This document shows, piece after piece, positions 17,180 through 22,708 of a stretch of DNA of 22,708 bases. Under the pieces are notes generated by a model, which did no database searches, was not told where the DNA came from, and was given only the letters and a program-made list of their open reading frames with translations. Source of the stretch: Caulochytrium protostelioides. Its lineage: Eukaryota; Chytridiomycota; Caulochytriomycetes; Caulochytriales; Caulochytriaceae. The stretch is from contig ML014357.1 in the NCBI GenBank assembly GCA_003615045.1, positions 1 through 22,708 on the forward strand, written 5' to 3'. Made by a program: the position numbers and the translations under genes. Within the stretch, counting starts at the first letter, position 1. Each line of letters starts with the position of its first letter.

Positions 17180-17692
17180 ATGCGGCCGTCGGCGATAGCC
17201 TGCGTCGTGCGCTACCTCCCGCCGTCCCGCCGCCCGCTCGCCCGCCTGCCGACGCCCATCATGCGGTCGCCCTTCGCGCGTGCTGACGTCACGGCGTCGC
17301 GGCCGTCGCATCCGTCGACGGCGCCGTCGACGGCGCCGCGGCCGCCCGGCCAGCCGCGCCACGCGCCGGGCAATCCGAACGCGCCGTACGTGCCGCCGCC
17401 CAACGACCGGCTCATGTCGTTCTGCGAGATCTGGCGCAACCCGCGCGGCCGCGCGCACCTCGTCTTCATCATGGCGGGCCCCCTCTTTCTGTGGTCGAGC
17501 TGGCAGCTCGGCACGATGCTGCTGCAGGACCAGCCGCTCGTGCAGCTGCAGCGCGCCGAGGACGCCGCCGACGCCGCCGCCGACGCCGCGCGCCGCGGCG
17601 CCGAGAGCGACCGCTTGGTCTACCGCGACCCGCGTCGCGTCGCCCGCGAGCAGGAAGCGCTCGGCACGGCGGTGCCGCGGCCGTCGCTCTAG
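17180..17692 (+). CDS. Small single-pass membrane protein, possibly mitochondrial
   Basis: I do not recognise this 170-residue protein. Its first ~40 residues contain many Arg and almost no acidic residues (MRPSAIACVVRYLPPSRRPL...), as in a mitochondrial presequence. A Pro-rich linker follows, then a compact, conserved-looking block (RLMSFCEIWRNPRGRAHL) leading into one transmembrane helix at about 93-115 (VFIMAGPLFLWSSWQLG). After it comes an Ala/Asp-rich, probably helical stretch and a basic-acidic C-terminus. That shape suits inner-membrane assembly factors of respiratory complexes, but I cannot assign a family. A second in-frame ATG at 17261 (MRSPFARADV) is an alternative start. The gene converges on the UBL3-like gene, 284 nt away. 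Confidence 0.65.
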   Translation: MRPSAIACVVRYLPPSRRPLARLPTPIMRSPFARADVTASRPSHPSTAPSTAPRPPGQPRHAPGNPNAPYVPPPNDRLMSFCEIWRNPRGRAHLVFIMAGPLFLWSSWQLGTMLLQDQPLVQLQRAEDAADAAADAARRGAESDRLVYRDPRRVAREQEALGTAVPRPSL

Positions 17693-17976
17693 TCTCGCAC
17701 ATCAAGCACATGCAGCTCCAGCTTCACGTTGGCGGTCGCGCGCATGCCACGTGGCGTCCCCTTGGGTGTTGGGCGGATTCACACGACCAAACCAAACCAA
17801 AAAAAAAGAAGCTATGTACAGTAAATAAGAAAAAAAAGGGCCACACGCCCAATGATAGGAGAAAGTCAACAGGAGACGACCAAAACAAAAGGACACGATG
17901 CACGCATCAGCGCGCGCATCCAAAGCGACATTGACACCGGCATCGACAGCGGTTTATACCCAGACGGCATCGTCGC
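17693..17976. other. Convergent 3'-end region with A-rich tracts
   Basis: This short spacer lies between the tail-to-tail genes ending at 17692 and 17977. It contains an ACCAAACCAAACC repeat followed by poly-A runs and AATAAG at 17824-17829, a plausible plus-strand polyadenylation signal. The marked drop in GC is typical of 3' ends in this window. Confidence 0.5.
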
Positions 17977-18474
17977 TCACATGATCGAGCAGCAGCGGCA
18001 GCCATAATGCTCGTCGTCGTCGCCCTCCTTGGGCTTGAGGTCGGGCGCGGCACCCGGCGCGTCGTCGCCAACGACGGGGTTCTTGACGAGGATATGGACG
18101 GTCGTAATTTCGCCGCGCGGGACCTTGCCCTCGGCTTCGAGGGTCCCCGGCCCGTCAAGGAAGCGGCCGCGGTGCAGGATGCGCAGACTCGCGGGCTGCA
18201 CCGGCGCCGTCTCGGCGTCGCGCGCCCATGCGGACGGCCACTGCTCGAAGATGCGCTCGCGCACCTGCGCCACGGTCAGCGCCGGATCGATGGCGACGTC
18301 CGACTTCTGTCCGTTCACGAGCAGCAGCCGCAGCACGATCTGGTCGGGGTCGGCCTTCTCGATCACGCGGACCGGCACGGCGTCGGCGGACGCCGACGGC
18401 GCCGCGGGGGTGAGCGTCGTGGCGGCGTCGGCGGCCTCAGGCGTCGTGGCGGCCTGCGGCGACGGACCGTTCAT
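17977..18474 (-). CDS. UBL3/MUB-type membrane-anchored ubiquitin-fold protein
   Basis: UBL3/MUB proteins have a ubiquitin fold but, instead of a di-glycine tail, a C-terminal CaaX box that is prenylated and tethers them to the plasma membrane. In other organisms they bind E2 enzymes or direct cargo to vesicles. Read from the ATG at 18474, the protein has 165 residues. A disordered Ala/Thr/Pro-rich leader (1-40) precedes the fold at about 44-131: QIVLRLLLVNGQ, then VRERIFEQWPSAW, then LRILHRGRFLDG, then TTVHILV. These match human UBL3 segments (LRLILVSGK, NWPMDW, LRLIYQGRFLHG, TTVMHLV). An acidic linker leads to GCRCCSIM: CSIM is the CaaX box (Cys162), and Cys161 and Cys159 could be palmitoylated. 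The open frame extends upstream to a non-ATG codon, so 18474 is chosen as start. Confidence 0.9.
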   Translation of the reverse strand: MNGPSPQAATTPEAADAATTLTPAAPSASADAVPVRVIEKADPDQIVLRLLLVNGQKSDVAIDPALTVAQVRERIFEQWPSAWARDAETAPVQPASLRILHRGRFLDGPGTLEAEGKVPRGEITTVHILVKNPVVGDDAPGAAPDLKPKEGDDDEHYGCRCCSIM

Positions 18475-19510
18475 GATGGCACGCGACGAGGGACGCGAGG
18501 CGCAACCGGCGGGCGGCCAGAGAAACGGGGGCAGGGGACAGCCCCTGACAGAGGACGGGCGGCGCGGCTCGAGGGACGGCCGTGAGGGAGCGGAACACCT
18601 GGCTAGCGGGCACGTGGCAGGTCGTCCGACAATGGGAACGCACACCGCGCCACCTCAGGAGACCACCGTTCAATCGACGATCGCGATCAGCGCTGCGGAC
18701 CTGCCCGACGTTGCGGTTGCTGCGGGATGAGACAATGCGAGAGAGAGAAACAAACTCCGATGGAGGCGATTCCGGCGTTGGGTGACGGGTGATCTGGGAT
18801 AGGGTTCGCACGGCGCGTATGGCGTCAGCTCATCGACCAGCAGAGACCAGCAGAGACGGGGGCGGTCCAGCGCAGGCGACGCGCCACGCAGCAGCTATCC
18901 GGAAGGTTAAGGCGCCGGCTTCAGTGCACGGCCGCAGTGGACACAATGGATCGTGGGCGCCGAGCGCAAGGACGAATCACGGAATGGCGGTGTGGCGAGC
19001 AAGCACGGGCAAGGGAATGAAAGCGGGTCAAGGGATGCCCACGACCCAGCGACTAGGCCGACGAACGATGAGGCCCACAGAGCCCAGGGCGAGCCCGTCA
19101 AGCGATCGGAGACGCTGCGAGTCGTCGTGCGTCGGGTACGTTGCGCAGCTGCCTGGTGGTTGTCGTTGTGGTTGCCGTCGTCCTGGCCTCCATGAGGCCC
19201 ATCCCGGGGACGCTGCGTCATGCTCACGCCGCATGGCCCTCGCCGATGAGGGCGCTTCTGGAACATGAATGCGGTCCGACTCAACGTGGCGCCTGCGCCG
19301 TCCTTTATACGCTCGTCGTGGCGGCGGCGGCGGCGGCGGCGGCTGGCGGCTGGCGTCGCGGCTCGGGGCGCTGATGTGTGCGAGTGGGCCGGGTGTCGGG
19401 AAGCCACGGTCCGGTGCGACCGACCCGCGCGGCCGCCGCGGCGCGCCTGCTCGGGCCTCATCGGCAGCCATGGATGCCACGGCGGTGGCGGGCGGCGTTC
19501 ACGAGCAGCA

Positions 19511-19512
<2 letters not shown>

Positions 19513-19566
<54 letters not shown>
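19513..19566. repeat. Perfect (GGC)18 trinucleotide repeat
   Basis: Eighteen uninterrupted GGC units, the purest microsatellite in the window. It gives poly-Gly, poly-Ala or poly-Arg depending on frame, and poly-Ala or poly-Pro on the other strand. It lies about 1 kb upstream of the UBL3-like start and about 1.2 kb upstream of the secreted-protein start. Likely length-polymorphic. Confidence 0.95.
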
Positions 19567-20564
19567 CGTGCCGGCGGGCGAGCGTATGCCGAGCGCCCAC
19601 AGCAGATGGCTTCCGCGGCTCCGCCCTTGGACGCCGCTCGGCGGCCTGCGCCTTCTATTTTCGATAGACGATCGTCGCGGCGCTGCCTCGCGGCGGCACA
19701 CGCACCCTCCGTCGCATGCTGCCGCCGGCCAAGGGTCACCTGCCGCCGCACACCGACGCCATTCTTCCCGAGACGCAGAGGGCCGGAGCTGGGAACAAGG
19801 CGCGCCGCGCTCGGGACGTCGAGGACCTGAGCGCGGTGGCGCGCTTTCTTCATCACGATGGCTTGGTGCTGGTGTCGGCCGGCAGGCGTGCGGGATCACC
19901 GTTGATGGTTCGGTCCGTGGGCGCAGAACAGCATCCGCCGTTCTTTTTGAGTGATGCAAGGCGCCATACGGGAAAAGCCAATGATACCCCTGTCCCTGTT
20001 CATTGGGGTTTACGCTGCCTGGGTTGGGCAGGTCCACGCTGTGCCTTGAGGCGCTGCCATCGATCGGCGACGGGCTGACGGTCCGGAACCGACATGAAAA
20101 CGCGATACTCTCCATGCGGTCTCCCTGCAATTTACGCTGGATGGTATCGAGCGCCCCTGAATGGAAGGAGAGCTTCGAGAGGTTTCTGAGAGACGAATGA
20201 AGTCTGTTGCCAAGCAAAAACTAATGCAGACACGGCAGATCGTCTGGGAGGGCCAAATGACGGGTCGGCATGGAGATTGGCGGGGATGGCGCTGTTGCGG
20301 ACCACTCATGGATCGGAGTGGGAAGCGCCGCGGTGCATCGGCATTGGTGGCGGCAGCGATAGGGTTAAGAGGCGCCTCTGATCCTTCTCGGTGGTTCTTC
20401 ACCTCAGGCGCATCGTGATGCTGCCCAAGGGCCGCCTCACCCACCCTCTCGGTCGATTCCCGGGCTGCCGATCCCCACGACCCGGTGGGGCCGTTACCAT
20501 GGCAAGCTCCTGGCTGATACGAGCGTGGAGGGAGATCTCGGCGTCATGGCGACCCCGTCCCAAG

Positions 20565-20571
20565 TATAAAG
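20565..20571 (+). promoter_or_regulatory. TATA-box-like element upstream of the secreted-protein gene
   Basis: TATAAAG on the plus strand, about 220 nt before the ATG at 20791. The interval is pyrimidine-rich, with a near-duplicate CCATCCTAGA motif at about 20687 and 20707, as expected of a fungal 5' leader. Position and strand suit this gene, but the leader would be rather long. Confidence 0.4.
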
Positions 20572-20790
20572 AGCATGCACGATGGTCGCCAAAAAACAAA
20601 GGATGATGGGCACCGGACATCTTGAGTCACTCTCCATCCGCTGACTCATCTTCCGTTCTTGTCCTTCCGTATCCGTCACTCCTCCGTCCATCCTAGATCA
20701 ACCCATCCATCCTAGACTCAACGACGTGCTCTCACGCCTTCCGATCGCTTCGGCGCCGACCCCGCTTCTCTCGTCCTCGCAGCCGACACC

Positions 20791-21315
20791 ATGCTGGCAA
20801 CGCCGATGTCGTGGCGCCTGATGGCGCTGGCCGTGGCGGCCTTCGCCGGGAGCGCCTCAGCGGCGACCAACTCGACCAACTCGACCAACTCGACGACGAC
20901 GACGACGCTGCCGGCCACTAATACGACGCTGACGCTGCTGCCGACGTCGAACTCGACGACGACGGTGGTGGCGCCGCCCGCAGCGACACCGGTGGTCCCG
21001 CCGAGCAGCTGTGTGAGCTGCGACCCGTATACCAATCCGTGCTCGCAGACGGCGTCCTGCGTGAGTACCGGGACCGCGTGGGGCGCCCTCTGCCTCTGCC
21101 GCCCAGGCTACATGAACAGCGCGCCCAACAGCTCGGGCCGCATCGTCTGGCCCGTCGCCGGCCAGGAGCACCGCGTCTTTGTCGGTCCCGGCGAGCCCTG
21201 CGAGCAGCTCTGCCCGGACTGGACAATGGGCGCCACGTCCTGCTCGGCTGTCCCCGTCTTCCAGCAGGTCTCGGAGGTGTGTCCCTCGGACGACACCGCG
21301 CCCCTGCCCGTCTAA
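20791..21315 (+). CDS. Secreted Cys-rich EGF-like protein with N-glycosylation repeats
   Basis: The 174-residue protein starts with a clear signal peptide (hydrophobic LMALAVAAFAG, then SASA|A, cleavage expected after residue 24). Directly behind it come three back-to-back Asn-Ser-Thr sequons and a Thr/Pro-rich stalk with two more; a sixth (NSS) lies in the Cys-rich part. The C-terminal half has ten cysteines. The spacing CVSCDPYTNPC...ASC...CLCRPGY resembles an EGF-like domain. A block WPVAGQEHRVFVGPGEPC follows that looks structured, then four more cysteines. There is no GPI signal or transmembrane segment, so it is probably released or wall-associated. The role is unknown; adhesion, wall or effector functions are all possible. 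ATG codons at 20806 and 20821 are in frame but would shorten the signal peptide. The gene converges on the kinase gene 158 nt away. Confidence 0.8.
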   Translation: MLATPMSWRLMALAVAAFAGSASAATNSTNSTNSTTTTTLPATNTTLTLLPTSNSTTTVVAPPAATPVVPPSSCVSCDPYTNPCSQTASCVSTGTAWGALCLCRPGYMNSAPNSSGRIVWPVAGQEHRVFVGPGEPCEQLCPDWTMGATSCSAVPVFQQVSEVCPSDDTAPLPV

Positions 21316-21473
21316 ACCACAACAGGCTACGTCGACAGGCTGACCCGCTCACTTAATTTTCTTTTCCTTAACCACCCGCGACGTTTTCCACATCTAGGCG
21401 CTTTCTTTTTACACATTTAATAGTAGGGTATCAGTCAGTCAGACAAACAGCATCAGACATCCGATATCAGCGT
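21316..21473. other. Convergent 3'-end region
   Basis: 158 nt between the tail-to-tail secreted-protein and kinase genes. AT-rich for this genome (TTAATTTTCTTTTCC; on the minus strand CTATTAAATG), consistent with 3' processing signals for both transcripts. It also carries short CAGT/CAGA direct repeats near 21431-21460. Confidence 0.45.
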
Positions 21474-22708
21474 TCAGACGGGTAAGTTCGGCGCGGTCGC
21501 CGAGGAGGCCGCGGAGACGGTGGCCGAGACGGCGGACGCGGGCGTCGCGGCCGCAGCGTTGGCGGGGCCCACGGTGCCGAGGAGATCGAGCGAGGTCACG
21601 CCCATCTCGACGCGGGCGCTCTGCGCCAGCGCGGCCTTCGGGATGGGCCGTGGACCCCAGATCGCGAGTGTATCCTCGAAATGGTGGATCAGCGTCCGCA
21701 GCCCCAGCAGATAGCCGGCGTCGGCGCCCGGCCGCGTCGGCGGGTACCGCACGCTCTGGGTGGCGCGGAGCTCGTCGGCGTTCACGACGCAGTGCGCAAA
21801 GTCGACCATCCGCACGATCGCGAGCGGCGGGTCGGCCGCGTCGCCGCCCTCCAGGATCTCCACCTGCTGCGGCGCGCGCGCCGGCCCGGCGTCCGCCAGG
21901 CCGTCCGCCGCGGCCGCCGGCGTCGTGACGGCCACGGCGCTCGTGACGAGCTCCGACGCCGCCATCGTCGCGGCCGCGCGGGAGGTCGCGAACGCCAACG
22001 CGTGTTGCGACGGCGTCGACGGGCGCGACAGCGACGGCGTCACCGACAGATCAGAGTCCGGATGGCCGAGCGCGCCGTCCACCTCGGTCGTCGTGGTCGT
22101 CGTTGTCGTGGCCGCGGCCGTCTCAGTGGCCGGTGTTGTGGTGGTCGTCGTGGTCGGCCGCGCAGCAAAGAGCGAACGGTAGCTCGCCGGGTGGGTCGGG
22201 ACGATGGGGTGCACGGGCACGAGCGTGCGCGGCATGCGATACGAACGCGCGACGCGCCACCCGTCGTAAATGATGAGCAGACTGCTCGAGTAGAAGCGGT
22301 AGTTGGTCATCCCCTCGATGATCTGGTACAGCTGCTTCAGCGTCTTGATAATCTGGGGCAGCAGATGAAATAAGTAACACTCGCCGTTGTCAAAGAAGGA
22401 CAGCAGGCTCTGGCGGAAGTTGGCCACATTGATCTGGCGCCCAGCATACTTGTCCAGATAGGTATACGTGTCGGTCGTGGCCTTGTAGATCTGCGCGCCG
22501 CAGATCCGCACCCCAAGGCGCTGACTCGTGCTCTTGGCGCATTTGCGTTCGTGCGAGGCGCGCTTTTCGGGTGTGACATCGACACCATACTGTCGTGTGC
22601 CCATCTTCAGATCCAGGATACACGGGTACTTGAGCACGCCCGTCAAGTCTTCTAGCAACAAGAACTTTTGCACACGGTTCTTGCGGATGACGGCGGGCGC
22701 GCCGCCGC
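21474..22708 (-). CDS. KCS1: Inositol hexakisphosphate kinase (Kcs1/IP6K type), C-terminal part (runs off right edge)
   Basis: IP6 kinases convert IP6 to the pyrophosphate 5-IP7, which signals in phosphate and energy control. The visible part begins mid-domain ([18 protein letters not shown]) at the window edge; the codon at 22673 is GTG (Val), not a start. The inositol-polyphosphate kinase signature [14 protein letters not shown] (PxxxDxKxG, at about 22625-22584) binds the inositol phosphate. Next come conserved [19 protein letters not shown] and [15 protein letters not shown], the SSLL motif typical of IP6Ks. About 150 residues further on, VRMVDFAHC supplies the metal-binding Asp, and [11 protein letters not shown] closes the domain. 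The linker between SSLL and DFAH is rich in Thr and Ala, including an 8- and a 7-residue Thr run; in human IP6K1 it is around 50 residues. After the domain an Ala-rich tail of about 60 residues ends at NLPV. No introns are needed. Confidence 0.93.
   Translation of the reverse strand, partial: GGAPAVIRKNRVQKFLLLEDLTGVLKYPCILDLKMGTRQYGVDVTPEKRASHERKCAKSTSQRLGVRICGAQIYKATTDTYTYLDKYAGRQINVANFRQSLLSFFDNGECYLFHLLPQIIKTLKQLYQIIEGMTNYRFYSSSLLIIYDGWRVARSYRMPRTLVPVHPIVPTHPASYRSLFAARPTTTTTTTPATETAAATTTTTTTTEVDGALGHPDSDLSVTPSLSRPSTPSQHALAFATSRAAATMAASELVTSAVAVTTPAAAADGLADAGPARAPQQVEILEGGDAADPPLAIVRMVDFAHCVVNADELRATQSVRYPPTRPGADAGYLLGLRTLIHHFEDTLAIWGPRPIPKAALAQSARVEMGVTSLDLLGTVGPANAAAATPASAVSATVSAASSATAPNLPV

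Larger units (their letters stand above)
18475..20790. other. Long divergent intergenic region between the UBL3-like and secreted-protein genes
   Basis: About 2.3 kb that must contain the promoters of both flanking, divergently transcribed genes. A long minus-strand open frame (18907-20217) exists, but its translation is Arg/Pro-rich, runs an Ala tract through the GGC repeat and has no domain. Plus-strand frames are similar. I see a GGC microsatellite (19513-19566), a shorter GGC run near 19322-19345 and a TATAAAG at 20565. I found no tRNA or rRNA. No gene is called. Confidence 0.55.

Noticed and set aside
18907-20217. Minus-strand open frame of 436 codons between the UBL3-like and secreted-protein genes
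   Set aside because: The translation is Arg/Pro/Ser-rich, crosses the GGC repeat as poly-Ala, has no domain, and lacks the compositional signature of the real genes here.
21061-21066. GTGAGT donor-like sequence inside the secreted-protein gene
   Set aside because: The frame continues through regularly spaced cysteines on both sides, so splicing here would destroy the Cys-rich module.
22671-22673. Start of the kinase at 22673
   Set aside because: The codon is GTG, and kinase-domain sequence continues upstream in frame to the window edge, so the gene is 5'-truncated by the window.
1-22708. Mobile elements, CRISPR arrays or biosynthetic clusters
   Set aside because: I found no transposase, reverse transcriptase, terminal repeats, regularly spaced direct repeats or linked metabolic enzymes.

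Overview
The window looks like nuclear DNA of a very GC-rich fungus. Coding frames are strongly GC-biased at third positions and rich in Ala, Pro and Arg. The proteins are purely eukaryotic: a cohesin regulator, a centrin, a prenylated ubiquitin-fold protein and an inositol-hexakisphosphate kinase. One gene, a Skt5/Chs4-type activator of chitin synthase, belongs to a fungal family. I cannot name the species. Compact genes, few introns, a centrin and abundant triplet and hexamer repeats would fit an early-diverging (zoosporic) lineage, but that is a guess.

Layout from left to right. Positions 1-346 (minus) hold the N-terminal part of a centrin/Cdc31-like gene that runs off the left edge. Positions 1184-6365 (minus) hold a PDS5 sister-chromatid-cohesion protein whose start codon appears to be split by a 129-nt intron. 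About 2.8 kb of repeat-rich DNA without a convincing gene follows. Positions 9273-14750 (plus) encode a giant Skt5/Chs4-like protein with seven Sel1 repeats and a C-terminal CaaX box. Positions 15668-16813 (plus) encode an unrecognised single-pass membrane protein with a His-rich tail. Positions 17180-17692 (plus) encode a small single-pass protein with an N-terminus resembling a mitochondrial presequence. Positions 17977-18474 (minus) encode a UBL3/MUB-type membrane-anchored ubiquitin-fold protein, also ending in a CaaX box. Another 2.3 kb stretch without a convincing gene carries a perfect (GGC)18 tract. Positions 20791-21315 (plus) encode a secreted, sequon-rich, Cys-rich EGF-like protein. 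Positions 21474-22708 (minus) hold the C-terminal part of a Kcs1/IP6K inositol-phosphate kinase that runs off the right edge.

The genes do not form an operon-like system and I found no mobile element, CRISPR array, tRNA or rRNA. Themes that recur are membrane anchoring by prenylation (two proteins), cell surface and wall biology (Chs4-like, membrane protein, secreted protein), and a possible biochemical link between PDS5, which binds IP6 in vertebrates, and the IP6 kinase. The most useful sequence-level observations are the centrin fragment with an alanine-rich insertion in its second EF-hand, the inferred start-codon introns, the perfect 13-bp inverted repeat downstream of the Chs4-like gene, and a 12-bp minisatellite open in several frames.
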